NCBI GenBank assembly: GCA_003565735.1
Contig: PXBB01000013.1
Span: 1-45,859 of the forward strand
Reading direction: 5' to 3'
DNA: 45,859 nt
DNA from: Bacteroidales bacterium
GTDB taxonomy: Bacteria > Bacteroidota > Bacteroidia > Bacteroidales > PXBB01
Of this stretch, positions 17,301 to 24,929 are shown in pieces; the first letter of the stretch is position 1; the number at the start of each line of letters is the position of its first letter. The translations under genes were made by a program, and so were the position numbers. The notes under the pieces were generated by a model. That model was not told the DNA's origin. It did no database searches and saw nothing but the letters and a program-made list of their open reading frames with translations.

Positions 17301-18176
17301 ACAGGACGGCAAATAGCACGCGACATGGGTATCAATGTGGTTATTCCTTCAAACTGGGAGTCTTTTGGCGATATTTTAAAGCACCACTCCAGCTCCTTTG
17401 CCGAGTTTAAACCTAAAGATGAAAAGGCTAAAGTATTTCCAGTCATTCGTTGTGTGCAGGAAATACCATGCGACCCTTGCGTTGGCTCCTGCCCCAAGCA
17501 CCTCATCTCCATGAAAGACAACATATTGTCTCTACCCGAATACGAAGGTTTATGCCTGGGCTGTGCTTCTTGTGTAAGAGCCTGCCCGGGACTGGCTATC
17601 ACGCTTGTGTATAACGACTATGACCCTGAAGGCGAAAAAGCATTGGTTATGTTGCCTTATGAGTTTGTTAATGAATCCGTGCCTCTGGGCAAAGAAGTCG
17701 TGACTACTGACCTTGAGGGAGAAGAGGTGGGCACCGGTAAAGTGATTGCCGTAAAGGACAGACCATCGCAAGACCGCAGGAAGCTCTTGCTCGTTGAAGT
17801 GCCTGACAGTGAGAAACTCAAAGTTGCAGGCTTCCACATAAGAGATGTTTACCAGGGTGAACAGCCTGAGCATGAAGTAGAACCGGAAACAGATCCAATC
17901 ATCTGCCGCTGCGAAAGGGTGCGTAAAAGTGAAATAGTAAGAGAAATTAGAAACGGCGTCAGAGACATCAACCAGATGAAAGCTTTGGTAAGAATTGGCA
18001 TGGGCGGTTGTGGCGGCAAAACATGCACAGACCTCATCATGAGGGTATATAGAGAAGAGGGCGTGCCATTGGAAGAAATCACTATGCCTACAGTGAGACC
18101 TCTCGTAGCCGAAGTGCATCTTGGTGATTTTGTTAAAAAAGAGTATGATAAGAAAGATAAAAATAAATCGAAATGA
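14304..18176 (+). CDS. Multidomain Fe-S/FAD fusion: NuoG-like, MvhD-like, Sox/HcnB/PDH-alpha-like
   Basis: A 1290-residue soluble protein. Domains: plant-type [2Fe-2S] (C37, C48, C51, C68); four [4Fe-4S] CxxCxxCxxxC motifs (~130-265); an MvhD/F420-hydrogenase-delta-like domain (~285-365; Cys in LACSRS, VPCIGKV, MCRDQATCPYGAGG); ~240 residues I cannot assign (~370-610); a second [2Fe-2S] (~612-690; CVNGQCSQCT and CM); an FAD/NAD oxidoreductase (~713-1010; IIGGGPAGIAAA, then VIGGGNVGLIGA); two more [4Fe-4S] motifs (~1050-1096); a BFD-type [2Fe-2S] (~1200-1260; CRC...GGCGGKTC). The second half matches the FAD subunit of sarcosine oxidase, HCN synthase (HcnA+HcnB) and archaeal dye-linked proline dehydrogenase, but lacks the aminomethyltransferase-like C-terminus of sarcosine oxidase alpha. 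No H-cluster motif. Its stop overlaps the next start (ATGA). Likely routes electrons from the DAO subunit to the NuoEF module. Confidence 0.88.
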   Translation: MTDKIKLIIDGRTIEAEKDVYLLEALRSAGIEIPTLCSHKSLVPAGECRLCMVEVGKPGDWTKMVASCLFPVKDGMYVSTHSKRVVANRQTLLKLYLANSPDSEVIKNIARYYGVDATPFPTPENADDCINCGMCLRTCQNLSTSAIAGLNRSTEKKVGPGNETADDCTGCLACSYVCPTAFIKTTRNDGKLTIWNKEFSIPLCEVDKSKCTACGLCEEACPFAIPCVSLFKDGTAAAEISKTDCVGCGVCVGACPNGAINQTPLPPLNNMPSTIDALDLKNKKVVLACSRSKTEKENVFLVPCIGKVSPELLFECLARGADSIALMCRDQATCPYGAGGAQAEKRLKDIHDILEHCGLSKNMVQYISPEYGKEGPDIAIEELNKSTLTNPFKSHNHNFKAAGFDRVIEILNWSRTQYDAKPLLNKKYQQLFNENAKDVLYLGYTLVYDSLLSLTGDTQTVKRLIEEALSFLNAKGISVKPAFTPEQIGATENIYVLSSENMPVPAPNQKVIELNVMAGGEKGAGDSSPVFNVDMKMRRQIIEAAKKDKTYRCNSLKEAVRAAYVLRKGGWQEVLDVQISMAFSKAVEAEIDREETDYRISSHPIMPSLERPELDFTFNGKTLKARQGEVISSALYAAGITVFGHHHKDEGAQGIYCVNGQCSQCTVVANGRPVKSCMIPVQPGMKVESVEGLPELVDASLTDISPEVEDVHVPVLIIGGGPAGIAAATELGQLGVEVLIVDDKQELGGKLSLQTHNFFGSVSDCWAGTRGMDIGYIMTDALEKLPNVKVWLNSTVVGVYVDKKFGIVTNGQFRLVSAEKTLIAAGAREKGLAFPGSDLPGVYGAGAFQTLVNRDLVRCAEKLFVIGGGNVGLIGAYHALQVGIDVVGLVEAMPYCGGYKVHEDKIKRLGVPVWTSHTVLKAEGKETVESVTIAQIDENFRPVKGTERTFEVDTVLVAVGLSPVNEFLVKAQMYGMDVYSAGDAKEIAEASAAIFSGKITGRQIARDMGINVVIPSNWESFGDILKHHSSSFAEFKPKDEKAKVFPVIRCVQEIPCDPCVGSCPKHLISMKDNILSLPEYEGLCLGCASCVRACPGLAITLVYNDYDPEGEKALVMLPYEFVNESVPLGKEVVTTDLEGEEVGTGKVIAVKDRPSQDRRKLLLVEVPDSEKLKVAGFHIRDVYQGEQPEHEVEPETDPIICRCERVRKSEIVREIRNGVRDINQMKALVRIGMGGCGGKTCTDLIMRVYREEGVPLEEITMPTVRPLVAEVHLGDFVKKEYDKKDKNKSK

Positions 18177-19336
18177 AAACATACGATGCAATAATAATTG
18201 GTGCAGGTAGTATAGGAACACCCACAGCCTGCTTTTTAGCCCAAAAAGGATTAAAGGTTCTTGTTTTGGAAATGCGTGCGGCCTCAGGACAAGGAGACAA
18301 TAAAGCGGCCATAGGTGGCGTACGTGCCACACATTCCGATCCCGGGAAGATACAAACCTGTATAGAAAGCCTTAAAATATTCACGACATGGCAGGAAACT
18401 TATGGTTTTGATATGGGCTGGAAACCCGGAGGGTATTGTTTCCCTGTGTATGATGAGAAAATGGAAAACATGCTCAAAAGTTTATTACCTACACAGAAGA
18501 AGTTTGGGTTGAATATTGACTGGGTGGATGCCGCACAGGTAGCAGAAATAGTGCCGGGTATTAATAAAGAAGGTCTCAGGGGTGGCACCTATTCTCCTGA
18601 GGACGGGCAGGTTTCTACTTTGTTGGCGCCCATAGGCTTTCAGAGGGAGGCACAGCGTCATGGAGCCGAGTTCCGCTTTAATGAAAAAGTAACAGGATAC
18701 CTGCGCGAGGGCGATACCATTACAGGCGTTGTTACCGATAAGGACAAATATGCCGCAGGTATAGTGGTGTTGGCAGCCGGTGCCGACGCCGCTGAACACG
18801 GCCCCTTACTGGAGATGGATATTCCCGTTATACCCGACACACATGAGGCAGGGATCTCAGCACCGGTAAAACATTTTCTGGCTCCGCTTATAGTTGACCT
18901 CAGACCCGGACCGGAAGGCAAAACGGTAAACTTCTATTTTGGCCAAAATGGCGAAGGGCAAATCATTTTTTGCTATACTCCTAAAGACCTTTTCATTGGC
19001 ACCGATCGTGAGTCACAGTCGGAATTTATGCCTATTATTGCCAACCGCATGATAAACCTCATTCCACGCCTCAAAAATCTGCTTGTCAGGCGTATATGGC
19101 GCGGCTGCTACCCCATGACACCTGATGGCGTTCCCATTATTGATTTTGCACCAAACCTTAAAGGGCTATTTTTAGCTGTAGGCATGTGCGGGCAGGGCTT
19201 TATGCTCGGGCCGGGAGCCGGCAAAAATATTGCAGCACTTATTGTTGACAACAAGCCTATTATTTCTGATGAGGCCAACAGCTTTTTCCGCTACGACAGA
19301 GATTTTTATGCTTCAAAAACAGAAGCTTTAAAGTAA
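18173..19336 (+). CDS. DAO-family FAD amine/imino acid dehydrogenase subunit
   Basis: 387 residues, D-amino-acid-oxidase fold, in the group of sarcosine oxidase beta, HCN synthase HcnC and proline dehydrogenase beta. Visible: the N-terminal FAD Rossmann motif IIGAGSIGTPTACFLAQKG, the conserved acidic residue at the end of the second strand (VLVLE), and the C-terminal PMTPDGVPIID / LAVGMCGQGFMLGPGAGK block. No signal peptide or membrane helix. It overlaps the stop of the large fusion by four bases (ATGA), so translation is coupled and a stoichiometric complex is likely. It would remove two electrons from a secondary or primary amine such as proline, sarcosine, glycine or an opine; the substrate cannot be read from sequence. 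RocD and GDH nearby favour an imino/amino acid of the proline-ornithine-glutamate group (inference). Confidence 0.85.
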   Translation: MKTYDAIIIGAGSIGTPTACFLAQKGLKVLVLEMRAASGQGDNKAAIGGVRATHSDPGKIQTCIESLKIFTTWQETYGFDMGWKPGGYCFPVYDEKMENMLKSLLPTQKKFGLNIDWVDAAQVAEIVPGINKEGLRGGTYSPEDGQVSTLLAPIGFQREAQRHGAEFRFNEKVTGYLREGDTITGVVTDKDKYAAGIVVLAAGADAAEHGPLLEMDIPVIPDTHEAGISAPVKHFLAPLIVDLRPGPEGKTVNFYFGQNGEGQIIFCYTPKDLFIGTDRESQSEFMPIIANRMINLIPRLKNLLVRRIWRGCYPMTPDGVPIIDFAPNLKGLFLAVGMCGQGFMLGPGAGKNIAALIVDNKPIISDEANSFFRYDRDFYASKTEALK

Positions 19337-19447
19337 TTGAAAACTAATATCTAAGAATAGGCACTGCCTGTGAGTAATGGCGCCGAATAGCAACTTTCTA
19401 CTCAGCAGTTAAGACCAGTTAAAGTGTAATACAAATTAGGAAAAAAA

Positions 19448-20509
19448 CTACCTGTCAACTCTTACAGCCATAGATGTGAGCATGCCTTTGTATGGATCAT
19501 AATACACTGCTAAGAAAGCATCACCGGGAAGCATAATAACATAAACATCTTGTATGGAGCCAGGCATAAGGTGATCAGTAAAGTAGAATGTGTTGTTGAA
19601 ATGAATGGCATCAGCCGGAGTTGTCCTTCTCAAATCAGTATATTCATCAGTATATAGTTGACCATCGTCATAGAATTGAAGTTTGATAACACCATCTGAT
19701 TTTATTTCAAAACTACCATAACCTCCTGTCCATGAGGCCACATATTTCCCTGTTATATCGCTTATAGTTAGTGGCTGGTCAGGCTCAGCAAGACCAATTC
19801 CCATACCCATTTGAGGTCCTGAATCATAAATTCTTAACTTTTCTGGTAACACATACATGGTTTCGGTTCCAATATCTGTTGTCCCATCAGGCATACTGTA
19901 AATGATGCTTGGGTTTATAGAATCCATTTCCCAGTCGCCTGTTTCCGTATGCACTACTTGACCCGAAAAATTCCAGATATCTAAATCATAACGTCCGTTG
20001 TCGTAAACATTGGTAAAGCCCCAGTAGTTCTCGTCATTAGGGTGGGGTTCATAACCAAAGAAAATCCAGGAGCCAACATGGTCGCCCGGGGTATAATTAC
20101 TGGATTTTACCCCCACCACCATTTCAATATTTGCACCAACAGGCAAATATGTCATGATTAATTGGTTTGGAATTTCCAACAAATAAAAGTCCTCATTATC
20201 AATCACAATTCTTAACGCCCCTCTCATAACACCTGCATTAACTCTGACAAAAGGTATTTTGCCTGTTTCTCCAGTGGTGATATTGTCATAAGAGATGGTG
20301 TTTTTGTTTTCATCAACAACGATAGAAATAACGTCACCTATTGCTGCTGAAGCATCATAATGCCTTAATGCAACATCTCCACCACCCGGTATCATTGGAT
20401 TGGAGGGGGTACTTTCTTCTTTGTCACATGAAAAGATAAAAATGCTGATTGACAGTACAAGCATTAAACATAGCTTGTTTAGACCAAAAGGTAATTGTTT
20501 TGAAGTCAT
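19448..20509 (-). CDS. Putative lipoprotein of unknown function
   Basis: 353 residues. The N-terminus has a hydrophobic stretch ending in SISIFIFSC, a lipobox with Cys at about residue 28, followed by DKEES, typical of Bacteroidota lipoproteins. I recognise no catalytic motif. The mature part is rich in Gly, Asp and Tyr with alternating beta-type segments (for example YVASWTGGYGSFEIKSDG and two WxFxGYEP / WxFTNVYDNG-like strands), which suggests a beta-sandwich or a lipocalin-like fold. It is convergent with the redox operon, and a minus-strand -7-like CAAAAATA lies at 20531-20538. Cell-surface or periplasmic location expected; role unknown. Confidence 0.65.
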   Translation of the reverse strand: MTSKQLPFGLNKLCLMLVLSISIFIFSCDKEESTPSNPMIPGGGDVALRHYDASAAIGDVISIVVDENKNTISYDNITTGETGKIPFVRVNAGVMRGALRIVIDNEDFYLLEIPNQLIMTYLPVGANIEMVVGVKSSNYTPGDHVGSWIFFGYEPHPNDENYWGFTNVYDNGRYDLDIWNFSGQVVHTETGDWEMDSINPSIIYSMPDGTTDIGTETMYVLPEKLRIYDSGPQMGMGIGLAEPDQPLTISDITGKYVASWTGGYGSFEIKSDGVIKLQFYDDGQLYTDEYTDLRRTTPADAIHFNNTFYFTDHLMPGSIQDVYVIMLPGDAFLAVYYDPYKGMLTSMAVRVDR

Positions 20510-20588
20510 AATGTTAATTTAATGTTTATTCAAAAATACGATTTTTTTTAATAGCGCATGCTTTTTACACCTCTTTGAAAAAAAGGTG

Positions 20589-21536
20589 TCATTGTTCATT
20601 ATTATAAGCATTGATTATCTTCGTGACTAAGTGGTGCCTAACTACATCGCTTTCATTAAGATAGATAAACTGTATTTCTTTGATTTTTTTCAAAATATGT
20701 TGGGCTTTAATAAGACCGGAAGGTTGATTTTTAGGGAGGTCAATTTGCGTAATATCGCCTGTAAGAACAAATTTAGCTGATTTTCCCATACGCGTAAGGA
20801 ACATTTTAAGCTGTCCTTCTGTAGCATTTTGAGCTTCGTCCAGAATAACAAAGGCATAATCGAGTGTACGTCCTCGCATGAATGCCAATGGTGCTATTTC
20901 TATGGTTCTGTCCTCAATAAAAGAGGCCAGCTTTTGAGCCGGTATCATATCATGTAAGGCATCATAGAGGGGTTGTAAGTAAGGGTCGAGCTTGTCTTTC
21001 AGATCGCCAGGTAAAAAGCCTAAATTTTCGCCGGCTTCAACAGCAGGACGTGTGAGGATTATTTTACGCACTTTTTTATTTTTCAGTGCATTAACAGCCA
21101 TCGCAACAGCTGTGTATGTTTTACCGGTTCCTGCAGGACCTATAGCTATAAGCATGTCATTTTTACTGACAGCTTCTACCATTTTTTTTTGATTGGGTGT
21201 ACGCGCTTTGATAACTATACCGCCTCTGCCATGAACCAGCGTTTCACCATTAAGTTCAGTATTTGCATATTCAGAAGCTTCTGAATTATCAAGTATTCTT
21301 TTTAAGTCACTCTCATTTATAAAACCAAATTTTTCTATCTTAGACACAATTATGTTAAACTTTTCTTCAAAATTTAACATGTCCTTAGGGTCACCGGTGA
21401 TTTTTATGATGTTGTCACGAGCAACCATACGTAGCTTGGGAAATGACTCTTGAATAATATCAAGATGGATGTTGTTGACTCCAAAAAAGTCTAAAGGGTT
21501 AATGCCTTCTAATAACAAAGTTTTTTCTAAGGCCAT
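20589..21536 (-). CDS. phoH: PhoH family ATPase
   Basis: 315-residue cytoplasmic P-loop protein of the PhoH/PhoL family. Motifs: Walker A GPAGTGKT (about residue 137), the RPAVEAGENLGFLPGD block, a Walker B-like FVILDEAQNAT, and GDITQIDLP. A KH-like N-terminal region (about residues 10-90) precedes the ATPase, as is usual. Proposed roles in the family are RNA-related (helicase-like, ribosome or rRNA linked); it is often found near ybeY, but no ybeY is seen here. It is divergent from the SAM adenosyltransferase-like gene at 21623, with 86 bases between the starts. Confidence 0.92.
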   Translation of the reverse strand: MALEKTLLLEGINPLDFFGVNNIHLDIIQESFPKLRMVARDNIIKITGDPKDMLNFEEKFNIIVSKIEKFGFINESDLKRILDNSEASEYANTELNGETLVHGRGGIVIKARTPNQKKMVEAVSKNDMLIAIGPAGTGKTYTAVAMAVNALKNKKVRKIILTRPAVEAGENLGFLPGDLKDKLDPYLQPLYDALHDMIPAQKLASFIEDRTIEIAPLAFMRGRTLDYAFVILDEAQNATEGQLKMFLTRMGKSAKFVLTGDITQIDLPKNQPSGLIKAQHILKKIKEIQFIYLNESDVVRHHLVTKIINAYNNEQ

Positions 21537-21580
21537 AAATAAAAATTTTAGAAGCTTTCTGTTATTTTTTAATTATTTAT

Positions 21581-21588
21581 TACTTTTG
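21581..21588 (+). promoter_or_regulatory. -7 box upstream of the SAM adenosyltransferase-like gene
   Basis: TACTTTTG fits TAnnTTTG and lies 34 bases before the ATG at 21623. No clear TTG at the -33 position, so only the -7 box is called. Confidence 0.5.
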
Positions 21589-21622
21589 AACTCCACAAAA
21601 ATAATTATATTTTTTTGAATAT

Positions 21623-22408
21623 ATGCCTATAATTACACTAACAAGCGACTGGGGGTTAAAAGATCATTATTTGGCAGTAGTTAAGGGTAGTATAATGAGG
21701 CAAATACCTGATGCACAAATAGTTGACATAACGCATGCGTTGGAGGCCTACGATATTATTTCGGCTTCTTTTGTTGTGCGTAATTCTTACACATTCTTTC
21801 CAGAAGGCACAGTGCATATTGTGGGTATCAATACCGAGGCTACTTTAGAACATGTGCATGTAGCGATTAAATACAACGGGCATTTTTTTATTGGCACGGA
21901 TAATGGCATATTTTCATTGATTTTTAATGACGCTCCTCAGGATATTGTTGAAATTGACATGCATCAGGATTCCAATTATTTTACCTTTTCAACACGTGAT
22001 ATTTTTGTAAAAGCAGCAGTGCATATTCTCAAAAATAAAAACCTTCAGGATTTAGGGACACCTAAAGCTAAACTTATTGAGAAAGAATTGATAAAGCCGG
22101 TTTACGTAAATGGTATCATCAAAGGCAACGTCATTTATGTTGACAGATACGAAAATGTAATTACCAATCTGGAATACAACCTCTTTAGGGAGTATGTTAA
22201 AAAGAAGCCTTTTGAAATAAAATTCAGAGGAAGTACTTATGTGATAAGTAAAATATCAACCTCATACAGTGATGTGGAAGAGGGTGATATGCTGGCTCTT
22301 TTCAGTACCACAGGCTATCTTGAAATCGCTATTAACAGGGGCAAAGCTGCCAGCTTGCTGGGACTTCATATTAACGACAGTGTAAGTGTTATTATTGAAG
22401 AATCTTAA
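21623..22408 (+). CDS. SAM hydroxide adenosyltransferase-like protein (DUF62)
   Basis: 261 residues, a full-length member of the family that includes SAM-dependent fluorinase/chlorinase and the far more common SAM hydroxide adenosyltransferases, which split S-adenosylmethionine into adenosine and methionine. Visible: N-terminal TLTSDWGLKDHYLAVVKG with the conserved Asp, VDITHALEAYDIISASFVVRNSY, HIVGI and FFIGTDNGIFSLI, and a C-terminal beta-barrel domain (about residues 165-261). I see no sign of the fluorinase-specific loop, so halogenation is unlikely. The biological role of the family is unclear. If it makes adenosine, the adenosine-kinase-like PfkB protein at 35087 could recycle it (inference). 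Confidence 0.82.
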   Translation: MPIITLTSDWGLKDHYLAVVKGSIMRQIPDAQIVDITHALEAYDIISASFVVRNSYTFFPEGTVHIVGINTEATLEHVHVAIKYNGHFFIGTDNGIFSLIFNDAPQDIVEIDMHQDSNYFTFSTRDIFVKAAVHILKNKNLQDLGTPKAKLIEKELIKPVYVNGIIKGNVIYVDRYENVITNLEYNLFREYVKKKPFEIKFRGSTYVISKISTSYSDVEEGDMLALFSTTGYLEIAINRGKAASLLGLHINDSVSVIIEES

Positions 22409-22432
22409 AATTCTAACCAATTCCAAAAACTG

Positions 22433-23326
22433 CTATTTAATATTTAAGATCTTTTGTTTTTCTTTTTTGATGCGTTTAAACAAAAAGGGGTAAAAAATCA
22501 GTTTATATACAGTTAATAGTATTGGAGCCACAATAAACAAGGCAAAAAACAGGTAATATTGGAATAGAACTATCAGCGCTTTTCTGGTTTTAGCTTTTTT
22601 AGAGTGTATGAGCTTAGCCCATATTAAAAAGATTCTTTTGGCCCGCTTTTCGATAAAAAGAATGCTGCTTGGAATGTTGATCTGCAATTCTTTTACAATT
22701 TTTTGCTGTAAGCTTTCAAAGCTTTTCTTTTGAAGACCTTCATGAATAATATGTCCGGCTGTAGCAGCTTTCAGCATTTCATTAGCAGGAATGCCAGGTT
22801 CCGGAAAGATGCCCAAAAGCCGTTTCTTTTTCCCGCTTAACATCCAGTAAAGTATGGTAATGGCACTTACATAGTTGTTGTTAGTGTCAATCAGGGGGAT
22901 ATTGGCAATGAGCTTTGCACCTGCATTATTAAGCTTGGTGTGGATGCTTTTTTGTGCATTAATCCACATGTTACGTGCACCTATTACAGTTATGATATCA
23001 GTATCTTTTATCAAAGATTTAAAATTTGAATCATCGAGCAGACTTGTTACAGGAGGGGAGGGTGACAGAAACCAAGGTTGATAGCCCATAATTACCAAGT
23101 CGTATGAGGTATGCTTGAAGTTGATTTTTTTTAGTGCAATGGGCTTCTCAAGAACAGTTTCCGGCATCTCATTAAAAAAACTATGAGCCGTCCAGGGAAA
23201 TGGGTAAGGGTTTATAGCTTGAAGCTCTATAACATCCAGATCGTGCCCCTTAAAAGAACTGAGCATGTTTTCTAAGATTTTTGTCAACTGCCCGGTTTGA
23301 CTATAAAAAATACAAAGTATCTTCAT
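22433..23326 (-). CDS. DarA-like flavodoxin-fold protein, orphan
   Basis: 297 residues resembling the Bacteroidota protein annotated as 'dialkylresorcinol condensing enzyme' (DarA). The first ~190 residues are flavodoxin-like: MKILCIFYSQTGQLTKI holds an FMN-phosphate loop (SQTGQL), followed by alternating strands (YDLVIMGYQPW, DIITVIGARNMW). The last ~50 residues include a hydrophobic stretch (LIVLFQYYLFFALFIVAPILL) that could span the membrane, and end in a Lys-rich tail. In aryl-polyene/flexirubin-type clusters DarA works with the ketosynthase DarB; no DarB, acyl carrier protein or other pigment gene is in this window. A general flavodoxin-like redox role is equally possible. Convergent with the gene at 21623. 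Confidence 0.65.
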   Translation of the reverse strand: MKILCIFYSQTGQLTKILENMLSSFKGHDLDVIELQAINPYPFPWTAHSFFNEMPETVLEKPIALKKINFKHTSYDLVIMGYQPWFLSPSPPVTSLLDDSNFKSLIKDTDIITVIGARNMWINAQKSIHTKLNNAGAKLIANIPLIDTNNNYVSAITILYWMLSGKKKRLLGIFPEPGIPANEMLKAATAGHIIHEGLQKKSFESLQQKIVKELQINIPSSILFIEKRAKRIFLIWAKLIHSKKAKTRKALIVLFQYYLFFALFIVAPILLTVYKLIFYPFLFKRIKKEKQKILNIK

Positions 23327-23400
23327 AAAACTTTAGTTCGTAATTTTCAATAGTATAATGCAAAGCTGCCTTATTATTCATGCTTTGATTTTATAGCTCA

Positions 23401-23433
23401 CAAATATATTCATTAAGGTTCAAAAATCAGCAA
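23401..23433 (-). promoter_or_regulatory. Probable promoter of the DarA-like gene
   Basis: On the minus strand: TTG (complement of 23431-23433), 22 bases, TATATTTG (complement of 23401-23408). It overlaps an 8-base inverted repeat at 23418-23441 (GTTCAAAA / TTTTGAAC), a possible operator. Confidence 0.45.
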
Positions 23434-23576
23434 TTTTGAACTGAATTTTTACTCCTATCCTGTTTTGTGTAATGGGACACCCGTTTTTCAAAGATTCTTT
23501 TTGCAACAAACAGATAATTAAGATGATGAGCGTTTTATTAAAAATTCAATCCGGAAAACAGGAAAAAAATTGGGTA

Positions 23577-24731
23577 TTATTCTTTTATAAACCTTAAAGA
23601 TACTGTTATGTTGTTTCGAGTAGTGACTTTAGCAATATAAATACCAGATGAAAGGGAGCTTATATCTATCGGATGCTTGCATTCTACAAGCACTATCTCC
23701 CCCAATGGATTATAAATAGTGGTCATTAAAACATCATCTTTTGTTTTGATGTACAGATTGTCGTATGCCGGGTTTGGGAATATGGTTATTTCTGGCTCAA
23801 CTAAAATGTTATCAGATGATACCGGAAAGGTTTCCAGCAATTTGTCTCTAAGCAGCAAGGTCATTTCTGTTCTTGCTTCTGCAAAATTCTGACTTGTACC
23901 ATTGAAGGCCACTAAGTTTAAAGCATAAATCAGGGTGTTTTGACCGTTTATAATAAAGCCAACCCTGCTTCTGAGAGACGGGGCGGATGTCAAACCTCCA
24001 CTTTTTTGATAATATGTATATCCATTATAAGTGCCGCTCCAGATACAGTCATATATTTCCGGATAATCTGCGGCCTGAAGTATTGGAATGTTTTGGTAAT
24101 GAAACATTCGTACCAGTGTGGCAAAATCCTCCATCCTGTTAATGTTATCTGTAGAATCTGTTCGGGGTTCCAGCATATAACGGCCAATGCGAAGGCCCGA
24201 TAAGTCAGGGTGCAGGCTGTGTATACGGGAGGTTGTCGCTGAAGGACCACCGAGTAAAAAGATGGCAATATTGGCACAGGCATTATAACTGGCATTGCCC
24301 AAACTTCCTTTGCCCATCATACCCTCTGCAATTTGCTTATACGTAAAGCCTGATAAAACGCTGCCGATAACAGTTATTTGGCTGTCACTAAACATATTTA
24401 GCGGCTTCTGATAAGGCGGTTGAAAATCTAATATTGAATCTAACTGGTCTGGAGAAGAGTTCCATATTGACTTAAATTCCTGATAAAAAGCCGGTAAAAT
24501 AAATAGCTTTATGGCACTTGCGGTTGGCCATAAAGAATCGGCAGCAGTGTAATTTGTTAATGAGTCGTTAATGGATTCTGCCCAAAACGAAAATGAAGCC
24601 TGTGGGCATTTCACAAGTCGTATGCTGTCAAGTTCATTGTGAATATTTGAAATATTCTGCGCCTTTGATAAAGCAGAAATACCAAATAACAAAAGTATGA
24701 AAGATATTTTCAATGTGTTTCGTGCCGACAT
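23577..24731 (-). CDS. T9SS-exported serine hydrolase, beta-lactamase-like
   Basis: 384 residues. Signal peptide (about 1-24, ending SALSKAQ), then a class A beta-lactamase-like domain (about 30-295) and a C-terminal type A T9SS sorting domain (about 305-384; IFPNPAYDNLYI, LSSGIYIAKV). Catalytic motifs seen: SAIK as the SxxK motif near residue 74 (TASAIKL), SYN as the SxN motif (GNASYNACAN), and KSG as the KTG-type motif (YYQKSGGL). All three are in the right order. The usual Glu-rich omega loop of true beta-lactamases is not obvious, so peptidase/transpeptidase-like or esterase activity is as possible as beta-lactam hydrolysis. A sorting domain on such an enzyme implies release to, or display on, the cell surface. 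Confidence 0.8.
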   Translation of the reverse strand: MSARNTLKISFILLLFGISALSKAQNISNIHNELDSIRLVKCPQASFSFWAESINDSLTNYTAADSLWPTASAIKLFILPAFYQEFKSIWNSSPDQLDSILDFQPPYQKPLNMFSDSQITVIGSVLSGFTYKQIAEGMMGKGSLGNASYNACANIAIFLLGGPSATTSRIHSLHPDLSGLRIGRYMLEPRTDSTDNINRMEDFATLVRMFHYQNIPILQAADYPEIYDCIWSGTYNGYTYYQKSGGLTSAPSLRSRVGFIINGQNTLIYALNLVAFNGTSQNFAEARTEMTLLLRDKLLETFPVSSDNILVEPEITIFPNPAYDNLYIKTKDDVLMTTIYNPLGEIVLVECKHPIDISSLSSGIYIAKVTTRNNITVSLRFIKE

Positions 24732-24929
24732 ATTACTATTTAAAGTTTGATTAAAGGTTTAGATGCAAAAATATGAATTAATCCCACAAGAATTATCATT
24801 TTTTGATAAAATCAGGAATATATCTAGAGAGTGGCATATTTTTGTTATATAAATACAAAATAAGCCAAAGCAAAAATGCCTTAATCAGTTAAGGGGTTGA
24901 TAGGGGAAAGGAGCTCTTTGTTGGGTTTT

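Noticed and set aside
11872-18176. Electron-bifurcating [FeFe]-hydrogenase
   Set aside because: HydB/HydC-like parts are present, but no H-cluster motifs (TSCCP-type, PCxxKxxE-type) occur in any protein of the window.
21623-22408. Fluorinase or chlorinase
   Set aside because: The family match is to the general SAM hydroxide adenosyltransferase group; I see no fluorinase-specific loop and no halogen-metabolite genes nearby.
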